34,049 nt of DNA from Candidatus Coatesiibacteriota bacterium (GCA_020348885.1 CP070755.1:1340040-1374088), one strand, 5' to 3'; counted from the stretch's first letter, positions 16,288 to 24,390 are shown. Program-made: numbers and translations. The notes: generated by a model from the sequence alone, not told the origin.

Positions 16288-17262
16288 ATGAAAGCGATAA
16301 TACCGGTGGCCGGAATGGGGACACGTCTCCGTCCACACACCCACACGGTACCGAAGGCGTTGCTCCACGTCGCCGGCAAGACGATAATCGAGCACATCCT
16401 GGACGAGGTGATGGCCGTCGAACCGACGGAAATAATTTTCGTCGTCGGGCACCTGGGCGGTATGATCGAAGAATACATTAAACCGGTCGTGGACGTACCG
16501 ACCCACTTCGTAACCCAGAAGGAAACCCTCGGCATCGCCCACGCTATATATCAAGGAAAGGAATATATAGACGAGTCGCCGCTCCTCATAGTACTCGGCG
16601 ATACCATCTTCACGGCGGACCTGAAAGGAGTCGCCGAACGGGGCGTATCGGCCGTGGGCGTACGTACCGTCGAGGACCCCAGCCGCTTCGGCGTCGTCGT
16701 CGTAGACGGCGACCGCATCTTAAAATTGGTGGAGAAACCCAAAGATCCGATTTCGCTGTTGGCCATCGCTGGCGTGTATTACATTTCCGACCCGCCGCTT
16801 CTATTGAGTTCGATCGAGTACCTATTCGAGAACGACATCAGGACCAAAGGCGAGTTCCAGCTTACCGACGCGCTCCAAGCGATGCTCGACCGGGAGCACG
16901 AGATGCAGACCTTCTCTATCTCCGGCTGGTACGACTGCGGGACGCCCGAGGCCCTGCTCGAGACCAACCGTACGCTTCTCGCTAAGTTCGACGGCCACAC
17001 GCCCCGGCCCGGCGCGATTATCATCCCACCCGTCTGGATCGACGAGAGCGCCGCGATACAAAACTCGATAGTGGGCCCGAACGTGTCGGTGGCCGCCGGT
17101 TCCATAGTCAAAGACTCGATAATCTCGGATTGCATAGTCAGCGAGTACGCTGTAATCGAGAAGATTATCCTCGACTCGAGTATAATCGGCGATAAATCAC
17201 GCGTCGTCGGGCGCCCGTCGAGCGTTAACGTAGGCGACTCGTCCGAGCTGGAGTTGAAGTAG
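16288..17262 (+). CDS. Sugar-1-phosphate nucleotidyltransferase with left-handed beta-helix tail
   Basis: The 324-residue protein has the nucleotidyltransferase signature GMGTRLRPHTHTVPKALL (residues 9-26) that binds the NTP, a VLGDTIF segment with the metal-binding Asp, EDPSRFGVVV, LVEKP and the sugar-site sequence GWYDCGTPEALLETN. The last 80 or so residues form hexapeptide-type repeats (DESAAIQNSIVGPNVSV, then SIISDCIVSEYAVI) of a left-handed beta-helix, as in the longer RmlA- and GlmU-like enzymes. It probably makes a nucleotide sugar (dTDP- or UDP-glucose or a relative) for cell-surface glycans; the exact substrate cannot be told. An AGGAGG site (16278-16283) sets the ATG. The creatininase-family gene follows after 4 bases. 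Confidence 0.92.
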   Translation: MKAIIPVAGMGTRLRPHTHTVPKALLHVAGKTIIEHILDEVMAVEPTEIIFVVGHLGGMIEEYIKPVVDVPTHFVTQKETLGIAHAIYQGKEYIDESPLLIVLGDTIFTADLKGVAERGVSAVGVRTVEDPSRFGVVVVDGDRILKLVEKPKDPISLLAIAGVYYISDPPLLLSSIEYLFENDIRTKGEFQLTDALQAMLDREHEMQTFSISGWYDCGTPEALLETNRTLLAKFDGHTPRPGAIIIPPVWIDESAAIQNSIVGPNVSVAAGSIVKDSIISDCIVSEYAVIEKIILDSSIIGDKSRVVGRPSSVNVGDSSELELK

Positions 17263-17266
17263 TCAA

Positions 17267-17983
17267 ATGCGTATAGACCGTTTAACCTGGCCCGACGTCG
17301 CCGAGTACCTTAAGCGCGATAACCGGTTGATACTGCCGGTCGGCAGCGTCGAACAGCACGGGCCGGCCGTCGCGACAGGTATCGACTACATCGTCCCGAC
17401 GGCGGTGGCCGAAAGGGCCGGCGAAAAAGCGGGCGTAATGGTCGCGCCGCCGCTTACGTACGGTATGTCGCTCCACCACACGGCCTTCGCCGGGACGCTG
17501 AGCTTGCGCCCGACCGTTTACCTGTCAATGGTAATAGATTTATTCGCGTTCGCGTACCACCAGGGCTTTCGGCGGATACTGGTGCTGAACGGCCACGGCG
17601 GAAACGTCCCGACGCTGAAGGCCGCCGCGGGGCAGGCATCATATGAACTGGAAGGCGTCCGCATTTACATTCGTAGTTATTATGAGCTGCCGTCGGCGGT
17701 GGAGATAATCGAGGAGGAGCTTGGCCCGGGCGAGGGTTCCCACGCTACGCCGTCGGAGGTTTCGATGCTCATGTACATCGAGCCTGAGTTGGTGGGCGAC
17801 CTGTCGGCCCACGAGAAGAGCGAAGCGGGGCTGATAACGTGGCACCCGGCGCCGTCGGATATGGAACAGTACTACCCTCGGGGCCCCGTCGGCGCCGACC
17901 CGGACCTGGCGTCGCCGGAACTGGGCGAAAGGCTCTTCGACGCGGCCGTGGCCGACGTCGTGGAGATACTGGGGAAGATGTAG
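17267..17983 (+). CDS. Creatininase-family metal-dependent amidohydrolase
   Basis: This 238-residue protein belongs to the creatininase family (creatininase, FAPy deformylase, MftE-like peptidase). Recognisable parts are LPVGSVEQHGP (23-33) with the metal ligands Glu29 and His31, Asp40, the AFAGTLSLRP block, LVLNGHGGN (105-113) with His110, and GSHATPSEVS (157-166). The usual EQHGPHLPL segment reads EQHGPAVAT, so the second His-Leu-Pro is missing; this may alter substrate choice. Creatinine is unlikely to be the substrate in this setting. It is the last gene of the operon, followed by a strong terminator hairpin, and is probably translated together with the nucleotidyltransferase. Confidence 0.88.
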   Translation: MRIDRLTWPDVAEYLKRDNRLILPVGSVEQHGPAVATGIDYIVPTAVAERAGEKAGVMVAPPLTYGMSLHHTAFAGTLSLRPTVYLSMVIDLFAFAYHQGFRRILVLNGHGGNVPTLKAAAGQASYELEGVRIYIRSYYELPSAVEIIEEELGPGEGSHATPSEVSMLMYIEPELVGDLSAHEKSEAGLITWHPAPSDMEQYYPRGPVGADPDLASPELGERLFDAAVADVVEILGKM

Positions 17984-18012
17984 GGGCCGGTCGAAAGACC
18001 GGCCCGTTTATA
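17984..18012 (+). terminator. Intrinsic terminator after the creatininase-family gene
   Basis: A perfect 9-base-pair stem (GGGCCGGTC 17984-17992 with GACCGGCCC 17997-18005) closed by a GAAA tetraloop begins at the stop codon of the creatininase gene. The T run (GTTTATA) is short. It separates this operon from glnA, which converges from the other strand. Confidence 0.75.
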
Positions 18013-18033
18013 CGGTATTGTGTTACGTCGAAA

Positions 18034-19356
18034 TTACAACCGCGCCAAATACTCGTCCAGTTCCCAGTCGGTTACCTGGACCCGGTAGCGGTCCCATTCG
18101 ATCCATTTGTTCTCAATTAAATTCTTATATACGTGAACGCCCAGGGCAGCACGTAGGAATTTCGAATTCTCGGCTTTCTGTATGGCCTCGACCAAGCTCC
18201 CTGGCAGGTGCTTTATCTTCCGCTTGCGCCGCTGGGAGAAGGACATCTCGTAAACGTTCTCCTCCACCGGCGCCGGCGCGTCCAGCCCGTCGGCAACGCC
18301 TTCCAGTCCGGCGGCCAATATCACCGCGAACGCAAGATACGGGTTACAGGCCGGATCCGGACTCCTTAGCTCCAGACGGGTGGCTTCTTCTTTCCCCGGT
18401 TTATACGTCGGCACCCTGACCATATCGGACCGGTTCCGCCGGGCCCAGGTGATGTATACCGGCGCTTCGAACCCGGGGACGAGCCGTTTGTAGCTGTTCA
18501 CCCACTGGTTCGTGACGATGCAGAACTCGGGCGCCCGGCGCATCACGCCGGCCAGGAACGAGCGGCATACGTCGCTGAGATCGTCGTCGGTCCCCCCGTT
18601 GAAGAACGCGTTACCCCCGTCGCCGAATAGCGACATATTGATATGCATCCCGGAGCCGTTCTCGTCGGCGAAGGGCTTCGGCATAAAGGTCGCGTACGCC
18701 CCGTTCTTGAACGCGATTTCCTTGACCGCCAGCTTATAGGTCATCAGGATGTCGGCCATCGTGAGGGCTTCGGCGTAGCGCAGGTCTATCTCGTGCTGGC
18801 TCGACGCGACCTCGTGGTGCATGTACTCGACCTCGATCCCCATCGCCTCGAGGGCGTCGGCGGTCTGGAGCCTGAGGTCGATGGCTTCGTCCCGGGGTAT
18901 CAGGTCGAAGTATCCGCCGCGGTCCAGTACTTCCGCGGCGCCTTCCTTCAGGTAGAAGAACTCGGCTTCGGGACCGACGTATAAGGTGTAGCCCTGGTCC
19001 TTAGCAGCGGCCAGATTTCGCTTCAGGATGTACCGGGGGTCGCCTTCGAACGGATCGCCAGCCGGCGTCAACACGTCGGCGAACATCCGGGCTACGCGCC
19101 GTTCCGGCGGGTGCCACGGCAGTATAGCGTACGTATCCGGGTCCGGGACCGCGACCATGTCGCTTTCATCAATACGGGTAAAACCCTCAATACTTGAGCC
19201 GTCGAAGCCCAGCCCTTCCGCGAACGCGACGTCGAGCCTTTTAGCCGGAACCGTAAAACTCTTCAGGAAACCGAGAATATCTACGAACCACAGTTCGGCG
19301 TACTTGACTCCGTCGTCGGCACAGCATTTTAAGATGTTTTCCGGGTTATTGCCCAA
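18034..19356 (-). CDS. glnA: Glutamine synthetase, type I
   Basis: The enzyme joins ammonia to glutamate using ATP. The sequence has GFDGSSIEGF near the N-terminus, the metal/glutamate-site EAEFFYL, HHEVASSQHEIDL, KPFADENGSGMH, NSYKRLVPGFEAPVY and the RLELRSPDPACNPYLA block. At 440 residues and with NVYEMS followed by a short C-terminus, it looks like the alpha subtype of GSI, so control by adenylylation is doubtful. I start it at the TTG at 19356 because AAGGAG lies 5 bases upstream; an in-frame TTG at 19371 overlaps that ribosome site. The gene for a secreted propeller protein ends 20 bases upstream, so the two may share a transcript. Confidence 0.95.
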   Translation of the reverse strand: MGNNPENILKCCADDGVKYAELWFVDILGFLKSFTVPAKRLDVAFAEGLGFDGSSIEGFTRIDESDMVAVPDPDTYAILPWHPPERRVARMFADVLTPAGDPFEGDPRYILKRNLAAAKDQGYTLYVGPEAEFFYLKEGAAEVLDRGGYFDLIPRDEAIDLRLQTADALEAMGIEVEYMHHEVASSQHEIDLRYAEALTMADILMTYKLAVKEIAFKNGAYATFMPKPFADENGSGMHINMSLFGDGGNAFFNGGTDDDLSDVCRSFLAGVMRRAPEFCIVTNQWVNSYKRLVPGFEAPVYITWARRNRSDMVRVPTYKPGKEEATRLELRSPDPACNPYLAFAVILAAGLEGVADGLDAPAPVEENVYEMSFSQRRKRKIKHLPGSLVEAIQKAENSKFLRAALGVHVYKNLIENKWIEWDRYRVQVTDWELDEYLARL

Positions 19357-19376
19357 CGTTGCTCCTTCCAAGTATG

Positions 19377-20273
19377 TTAATAGAACGCGACTTTGATGCG
19401 ACCGAGGCTGGCCGGCGCAATAAACGTGTCGTCTTCGGTTACGTATATATCGAGATAACCTACGCCGCCGGGTCGGTCGGAGGCGAAGTAGAGCACCGAC
19501 GCGTCGGGCGTCGGGTAGCAGTGGATTTCATTATGAACCGTGTTGACCGACTCGCCGAGATTGACGGGTTCGTCCCAGTTCGAACCGGAACCGGCGGATT
19601 CGTAGATATCGTACCCGCCGTAACCGCCGCCTACAAGAGAAGCGTAGAATAATCGGTCCATCGTATCGGGCAGCGACGGGTACCTGTCGTCGGCGCCCGA
19701 GTTAACCGTCGGGCCCAGGTTGACGGGCTCCTGCCAGACCCCGCCAAGGTTCTCGGTTACCCAAAGGTCGTCGCCGCCGGAACCGCCGGGCCGGTTCGAC
19801 GCGAAGAAGAGCCACAGACCGTCTGCGGTTACGAACGGCGTTACCTCCTTGTATTCAGTGTTGACCGGCGGGCCGACGTTTACCGGTGCGTCCCAGTCGC
19901 CGCCGCGCTCGGAGACGTAGAGGTCGAAGTCGCCGTAACCGGCTGGCCGGGCGGATGCGAAGTAGAGCTCCGTTCCGTCGGCGTTCAAGGCGCAGGAAAT
20001 GTCGTAATCCGCCGTGTTGATTACGTCTCCCAGGTTTATCGGGCCGCCCCAGCCGTCGCCTTCGCTCTGCAAGACCCAAAGGTCGTGGAGGCCGAAGCCG
20101 CCGGCCCTGTCCGACGTCAGGTAAAGTTCGCTCGCGTCGGCGCTTATGCACGGATGTCCGTCGTAGCCGGGGCCGTTGACCGGCTCGCCGAGGTTCACGG
20201 GCGGCGTCCACGCCGATACTGTTAATACGGAACACGCGAATATAACTGTTATCGCTAACGCGTCGGAATGCAT
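19377..20273 (-). CDS. Secreted PD40-type beta-propeller protein
   Basis: The 298-residue protein has a short signal peptide (about 1-20, ending SVSAW-like) and then about five repeats of roughly 48 residues. Each has the WD40-like/PD40 pattern LYFAS.RPGG.G..DLWV followed by W..PVNLG..VN (for instance LYLTSDRAGG, LYFASARPAG, LFFASNRPGG, LYFASDRPGG). Such TolB- and OmpA-associated propellers bind partners at the envelope. There is no peptidoglycan-binding or membrane domain here. It has no clear ribosome binding site; a stop codon five codons upstream limits the start. glnA follows after 20 bases. Confidence 0.88.
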   Translation of the reverse strand: MHSDALAITVIFACSVLTVSAWTPPVNLGEPVNGPGYDGHPCISADASELYLTSDRAGGFGLHDLWVLQSEGDGWGGPINLGDVINTADYDISCALNADGTELYFASARPAGYGDFDLYVSERGGDWDAPVNVGPPVNTEYKEVTPFVTADGLWLFFASNRPGGSGGDDLWVTENLGGVWQEPVNLGPTVNSGADDRYPSLPDTMDRLFYASLVGGGYGGYDIYESAGSGSNWDEPVNLGESVNTVHNEIHCYPTPDASVLYFASDRPGGVGYLDIYVTEDDTFIAPASLGRIKVAFY

Positions 20274-20452
20274 CGTCGACTGTTGTTATTCAAACGCCTA
20301 TCGGCCAGGATTGTACCAAAAGGCGTACGCGATTTCATTTTAAAACGACTCGCAGACCGAGTTTCGTATCGTTACTCAAAACCCTTGCTTTTTAAGAAGC
20401 GCGATGTTAAGGTCGCGTCCCTTTTCGGAAAAACGTTTAACGCCGGCAAAAG

Positions 20453-20458
20453 AGGAGG
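20453..20458 (+). promoter_or_regulatory. Ribosome binding site of the FBP aldolase/phosphatase gene
   Basis: AGGAGG ends 10 bases before the ATG at 20469, a slightly long spacing, and fixes the start. The 195-base gap upstream (20274-20468) holds no convincing promoter hexamers that I can identify. Confidence 0.6.
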
Positions 20459-20468
20459 CAAATAAACG

Positions 20469-21578
20469 ATGGGAAAGATAACCTTAAGCGTAATTAAAGC
20501 CGACATAGGCGGGTACGTGGGCCACTCGGCGATGCACCCGGACCTGCCGGCCAAAGCCGACGAGATGCTCGGCAAGGCCAAGAAGGACGGACTACTCATA
20601 GACTATAGTATAATTTCCTGCGGCGACGACCTCGATCTGGTGATGACCCACACGAAGGGCGAAGACAACGAAGAGATACACGGTCTTTCGTGGAATATCT
20701 TCGAGGCCTGTACCGAGGTCGCGAAAAAGCTACACCTGTACGGCGCGGGCCAGGACCTACTTGCCGACGCGTTCTCCGGCAACGTCAAGGGGATGGGCCC
20801 GGGCGTCGCCGAGGCCGTGTTCGAGGAGCGGAAGAGCGAGACGATTCTCGTCTTCGCCGGCGACAAGTGCGCGCCGGGCGCGTGGAACCTGCCGCTCTAT
20901 CGGATGTTCGCCGACCCGTTCAACACCGCCGGGCTGGTAATAGACCCGAACATGCACGACGGGTTCTGGTTCGAGGTCTTCGATATCCACAATGAGCGGC
21001 GCGTCTTCTTCGATTCGCCGAAGGAGATGTATGACCTGCTCGTCTTCGTCGGTTCGCCGGATCACTTCCTTATAAAGGGAATTTATCGCAAGAACGAAGA
21101 CGGCTCCCGCGGCGAGATATGCGCGTCAAGCTCCACCCAGAAGCTGGCGCTCATCGCCGGGAAGTACGTGGGCAAGGACGACCCGGTAATGATAGTAAGG
21201 AGCCAGTCGGGGCTTCCGGCAGTCGGCGAGGTCCTCGAGCCGTTCGCGTTCGCCCACACGACCAGCGGGTTTATGCGCGGGTCACATATGGGGCCGTTGA
21301 TGCCGGTGAGCTTCGAGGACGCGACGCCGACGCGCTTCGACGGCCCGCCGCGGGTCATCTGCGCCGGGTACCAGCTGGCCGACGGGATGTTCGTCGGGCC
21401 GCGTGATATGTTTACCGACATCAGCTTCGACAACTCGCGCCAGATGGCGCTGGACGTCGCCGACTATCTAAGGCGCCACGGTCCCTTCGAGCCGCACCGG
21501 CTCCCGTACGTCGAGATGGAGTACACGACGATGCCCAACGTCGAGAAGAAGCTGCAGGACCGCTGGGAAAAGTTGTAA
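20469..21578 (+). CDS. fbp: Fructose-1,6-bisphosphate aldolase/phosphatase (bifunctional, archaeal type)
   Basis: This 369-residue protein belongs to the bifunctional FBP aldolase/phosphatase family known from archaea and some deep-branching bacteria. It condenses triose phosphates to fructose-1,6-bisphosphate and then removes the 1-phosphate, making gluconeogenesis one-way. Visible active-site features are SVIKADIGGYVGH (7-19) with Asp12 and His19, CGDDLDLVMTH (51-61) with the magnesium-binding Asp53/Asp54, FAGDKCAPGAWN (129-140), and YVGKDDPV (233-240), in which Lys236 is the expected Schiff-base lysine and Tyr233 its partner. HTTSGFMRGSHMGPLMPV is also typical. Length is normal. It stands alone between a divergent gene and a bidirectional terminator. 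No other sugar-metabolism genes are in view. Confidence 0.95.
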   Translation: MGKITLSVIKADIGGYVGHSAMHPDLPAKADEMLGKAKKDGLLIDYSIISCGDDLDLVMTHTKGEDNEEIHGLSWNIFEACTEVAKKLHLYGAGQDLLADAFSGNVKGMGPGVAEAVFEERKSETILVFAGDKCAPGAWNLPLYRMFADPFNTAGLVIDPNMHDGFWFEVFDIHNERRVFFDSPKEMYDLLVFVGSPDHFLIKGIYRKNEDGSRGEICASSSTQKLALIAGKYVGKDDPVMIVRSQSGLPAVGEVLEPFAFAHTTSGFMRGSHMGPLMPVSFEDATPTRFDGPPRVICAGYQLADGMFVGPRDMFTDISFDNSRQMALDVADYLRRHGPFEPHRLPYVEMEYTTMPNVEKKLQDRWEKL

Positions 21579-21596
21579 TAAATCTTCGAAGTTAGT

Positions 21597-21624
21597 AAAA
21601 AGCCCCCTCGAGAGAGGGGGCTTT
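21597..21624. terminator. Bidirectional intrinsic terminator
   Basis: A 9-base-pair stem (AGCCCCCTC 21601-21609 with GAGGGGGCT 21614-21622) with a GAGA loop, flanked by an A run on one side and T residues on the other. It serves the FBP aldolase/phosphatase gene from the left and the convergent lipoprotein gene from the right. Confidence 0.85.
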
Positions 21625-21646
21625 CGCTTCGATATGCGGTAACGGA

Positions 21647-22741
21647 CTACTCTGCTTTCGCCACTTCCCCCGCTTCCGGCACCCCCACATCCATTGCCCA
21701 GCAATATAACCTCGGCGTGCCGCGGACGCCTATGTCGGCGACCTCGGAGACTCGGGCTCCGTCGAATTCGACGGCCGTAACCCGGTCCGACGACAAGCCC
21801 CAACCGACCAACACCGCCGCGGCGCTCCCGTCGGGGGCGCCCACTAGGGACCTGGGGCGCGCGTCCTCGATCGTCGCCAGGGGGACGTAGAACCCGCCGT
21901 CGAGCGCGAATAGCTCTAAATCGACGGCGTCGTCCAGCTCGTCCGTTCCGTCTGCCGGCTCAGCAATTACAAAAGTATCGCCGGCCGGCGCGAGGTATGT
22001 CCCGTAGGCCACCCTCGGCGTCAGCCGGTACGTCACCCGGCCGTCGTAGTCCATTACCCCGAAGTAGACGAACCCGTCGCCCTCGTTCTCGAAGAAGACC
22101 AATCCGTCGGCCGCGGCGCCGACCAGGTGCACCTCGGGTTCGAAGACCTCGACCGTGGCCGCCCGCGAGTCGGCGACGCTGTAGCGGTAGAGTACCGACC
22201 GGTTCTGAAGCGGGCCTTCCGGCGGCTCCGCGCCGGTCGGTTCGGTCGTCGCCCGGTAGCCCTGGTGCGTCATCATGAAGACGTAAGCGCCGTCCCGCGA
22301 ACAGACGACCTCGCCGTCGCTCTCGTACTGGACGTGGAGGAGTGGCGCGCTTATCTCGTACTTACGCTTATCGCCTTTCTCGATACGGTAAAGGTAGTAA
22401 TCCCGCGGCGGGCGGTCGAGGTAGTACTTCCCCTCGCTACCACATGCGTAAAACACGTCGCCCGACGGGTCGGCGGCGACCGAGTCGAAGTAGTACTCGT
22501 CGCCCGAGTAGATATCGATTTGGGTTCTGGACGCCAGGTCCAAAGCGAAGAGGGTCTGCTCGAACTCCTCGTCGTCCCGGTCCAGATACTGGGTACCGCA
22601 GACGAGCTTGCCGTTTCGCGGTCCGGCGTAACCCTCGTCCACGAACTCGACCTCGCCGGCTTCCCGGTGTCCGGAGCAGGCAAGTACGATAACCAACACG
22701 AAAGCCGATACTACGCTCCACAGTAACGCTTTCTTACCCAT
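21647..22741 (-). CDS. Lipoprotein with beta-propeller-like repeats, function unknown
   Basis: The protein has 364 residues from the ATG at 22741, which has AAGGGG 8 bases upstream; an in-frame GTG at 22750 lies too close to that site. The signal ends in a lipobox VLACSG. The rest is beta-rich with repeated four-strand-like units (LFALDLASRTQIDIY, VAADPSGDVFYACGS, LYRIEKGDKRKYEI, VCSRDGAYVFMMT, LYRYSVADSRAATVEVF), consistent with a six- or seven-bladed propeller. I find no enzymatic motif. It begins 14 bases after the rarA stop and is probably co-transcribed with it. It has the same style as the lipoprotein at 31307-32575, but no obvious close sequence match. Confidence 0.82.
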   Translation of the reverse strand: MGKKALLWSVVSAFVLVIVLACSGHREAGEVEFVDEGYAGPRNGKLVCGTQYLDRDDEEFEQTLFALDLASRTQIDIYSGDEYYFDSVAADPSGDVFYACGSEGKYYLDRPPRDYYLYRIEKGDKRKYEISAPLLHVQYESDGEVVCSRDGAYVFMMTHQGYRATTEPTGAEPPEGPLQNRSVLYRYSVADSRAATVEVFEPEVHLVGAAADGLVFFENEGDGFVYFGVMDYDGRVTYRLTPRVAYGTYLAPAGDTFVIAEPADGTDELDDAVDLELFALDGGFYVPLATIEDARPRSLVGAPDGSAAAVLVGWGLSSDRVTAVEFDGARVSEVADIGVRGTPRLYCWAMDVGVPEAGEVAKAE

Positions 22742-22755
22742 AGGCGACACCCCTT

Positions 22756-24078
22756 TTAGCCGCCGTTTGTGGACGCCTTCTGCTTAAACTCCTCGACGGT
22801 CTTTAAGAATTCCTTAACCTTGGCTTCGTACCCTCGGTCGCCGGGCTCGTAGAAGCGGACCGGCGGCCCTGGTACGTACTCCTGTTCGATCCAACCTCCC
22901 GGATACGAGTGTGGGTACTTGTAGCCCGGGTCTTCCTCCTCGCCGGGCAGGCGGACGTTCTTCAAGTGGACCGGGATCGGGCGCCGCGGCCCCTCCTCGA
23001 CTTCTTTCCGCGCCGCCATAATCGCCGTAATCGAGCTGTTAGACTTGGGCGCGGTCGCGCAATAAATGGTCGCTTCGGCCAGAATTATCTGAACCTCGGG
23101 CATCCCTATTACTTCGGCGGCCTTGAACGCCGCGTCGGCCACCAGAAGCGCCTGCGGGTCCGCCAACCCCACGTCCTCTGCCGCCAGGATGAACAATCGC
23201 CGGGCGATGAACCGGGGGTCCTCGCCGCCGACGAGCATCCGGGCGAGCCAGTAGAGGGCCGCGTCCGGGTCCGAGCCGCGGACCGACTTAATATAGGCCG
23301 AGATGGTCTCGTAGTGTCCCTCCTCGTCCCGGTCGTAGCCCACGTCGGTCGCGCCAGCCGCCTCTGCGGCGGCGTCCACGGTTATCGTTCCCCCGGGACC
23401 GACGAGTAATGCGCTCGCCTCCAGCGCCGAAAGGGCGCGTCGGGCGTCGCCGGCGGCCTGCCGTACTATAAACGCTTCCGCTTCGGGCTCAAGCGTTAAA
23501 TCCGCCGCGCCCAGACCGTCGTCTTCGTCGGTTAAGGCGCGCCCGACGAGAACGCCGATTTCCTCGTCGCTCAGTTCGCGGAGCCGTACGACCCGAGACC
23601 GTGACCGAAGCGCCGGCGTCAGGGCGAAGTACGGGTTGTGGACCGTTGCGCCTATGAATATGAAAAGTCCTTCCTCGACGTGGGGGAGAAGGCCATCCTG
23701 CTGGGTCTTGTTGAAGCGGTGTATCTCGTCGACGAAGAGGAGCGTCCTACGCCCTTCACCGTCGCGGCGGTCCCGCGCGCGTTTGACGACCTCCTTGAGC
23801 TCGGGCAGGCCGTCCATCACTGCGTTGAGGGCCTCGAAGTACGCGCCGGTCATATTACTTACTATGAAAGCTATTGTCGTCTTCCCGGTACCCGGCGGCC
23901 CGTAGAGGACCAGGGACTGGAGTCGGTCGGCTTCGATCGCGCGGCGTAGGTAAGTCCCCGGGCCCAACACCTCTTCCTGACCGACGAAATCGTCCAGGGT
24001 CCGCGGGCGCATACGGACGGCCAGCGGCCTCGCGCCCAGGCTCTTCTCGGTGAACAATCCTTTGTCGGTTTTGGCCAT
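22756..24078 (-). CDS. rarA: Replication-associated recombination protein A (AAA+ ATPase)
   Basis: This 440-residue protein is RarA/MgsA, a clamp-loader-like AAA+ ATPase that acts at stalled replication forks. It has RPRTLDDFVGQEEVLGPG, Walker A GPPGTGKTTIA (about 60-70), Walker B LLFVDEIHRFNKTQQD, the GATVHNPYFALTPAL.SRSR sensor region and the C-terminal domain signatures KSVRGSDPDAALYWLARM and RRLFILAAEDVGLADPQAL. There is no ribosome binding site before the ATG. A sigma70-like promoter (24093-24121) would start the RNA only about 8 bases upstream, so the message may be nearly leaderless. It follows a 6S RNA gene, an arrangement I recall from other bacteria. Confidence 0.96.
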   Translation of the reverse strand: MAKTDKGLFTEKSLGARPLAVRMRPRTLDDFVGQEEVLGPGTYLRRAIEADRLQSLVLYGPPGTGKTTIAFIVSNMTGAYFEALNAVMDGLPELKEVVKRARDRRDGEGRRTLLFVDEIHRFNKTQQDGLLPHVEEGLFIFIGATVHNPYFALTPALRSRSRVVRLRELSDEEIGVLVGRALTDEDDGLGAADLTLEPEAEAFIVRQAAGDARRALSALEASALLVGPGGTITVDAAAEAAGATDVGYDRDEEGHYETISAYIKSVRGSDPDAALYWLARMLVGGEDPRFIARRLFILAAEDVGLADPQALLVADAAFKAAEVIGMPEVQIILAEATIYCATAPKSNSSITAIMAARKEVEEGPRRPIPVHLKNVRLPGEEEDPGYKYPHSYPGGWIEQEYVPGPPVRFYEPGDRGYEAKVKEFLKTVEEFKQKASTNGG

Positions 24079-24092
24079 CGTGCCTACGAACG

Positions 24093-24121
24093 ATACTACC
24101 GTCGCTACGGAGAAAAATCAA
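24093..24121 (-). promoter_or_regulatory. Putative promoter of rarA
   Basis: On the minus strand TTGATT (24116-24121) and TAGTAT (24093-24098) are spaced by exactly 17 bases. The predicted RNA start (about 24086) is only around 8 bases before the rarA ATG, which itself lacks a Shine-Dalgarno sequence. Confidence 0.5.
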
Positions 24122-24144
24122 GCATCGCGTAAAAACGCGTAAAA

Positions 24145-24174
24145 GAAAAACCGGAGCCTCAGCGCCCCGGTTTT
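24145..24174 (-). terminator. Intrinsic terminator of the 6S RNA gene
   Basis: Read on the minus strand, a stem AAAACCGGGGC/GCTCCGGTTTTT with a short loop is followed by a T run. It lies just beyond the predicted 3' end of the 6S RNA and before the rarA promoter. Confidence 0.75.
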
Positions 24175-24178
24175 CGAA

Positions 24179-24348
24179 GGTCCCGCGTAGGTCGTGTGGA
24201 GACCGGTATATGAACTTCACATTAAAGTGGGTGCTCTAGCCGTGGTTTCGGTCCTTAGCCTCGCGGCACGACTTACGCCCGGAGTTCAAGCTCCCTATGT
24301 GTGGTCGTTAGAACAATACTTCGCGTCTCCATCACGCGCCCCGCAGGC
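24179..24348 (-). ncRNA. ssrS: 6S RNA (RNA polymerase regulator)
   Basis: A free-standing transcription unit with its own promoter and terminator gives an RNA of about 170 bases with 6S architecture. The two ends pair into a long interrupted closing stem: CCTGCG, GGG, CGTG and GGAGAC on the 5' side with GTCTCC, CACG, CCT and CGCGGG on the 3' side. Inside is a large bubble, with a small hairpin (CAC-TTTAAT-GTG) on its 3' side. The terminal arm is closed by GGG/CCC and GCTT/GAGC pairs, then GTCGTG/CACGGC. 6S RNA mimics an open promoter and holds sigma70 RNA polymerase in slow growth. Its place directly upstream of rarA supports the call, as I recall the same order elsewhere. I identified it from folding by hand, without a covariance model. 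Exact ends are estimates. Confidence 0.72.
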
Positions 24349-24354
24349 AAGCGT

Positions 24355-24383
24355 ATTCTAGCAGAAAACCGACCCGTTGACAA
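24355..24383 (-). promoter_or_regulatory. Sigma70 promoter of the 6S RNA gene
   Basis: On the minus strand TTGTCA (24378-24383) and TAGAAT (24355-24360) are separated by 17 bases, close to consensus. Transcription should begin near 24348, exactly where the closing stem of the RNA starts. Confidence 0.7.
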
Positions 24384-24390
24384 GGGCGAT

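Noticed and set aside
20268-20465. 65-residue basic reading frame just upstream of the FBP aldolase/phosphatase gene
   Set aside because: No ribosome binding site and no recognisable sequence; it fills a gap that more likely holds promoter and leader.
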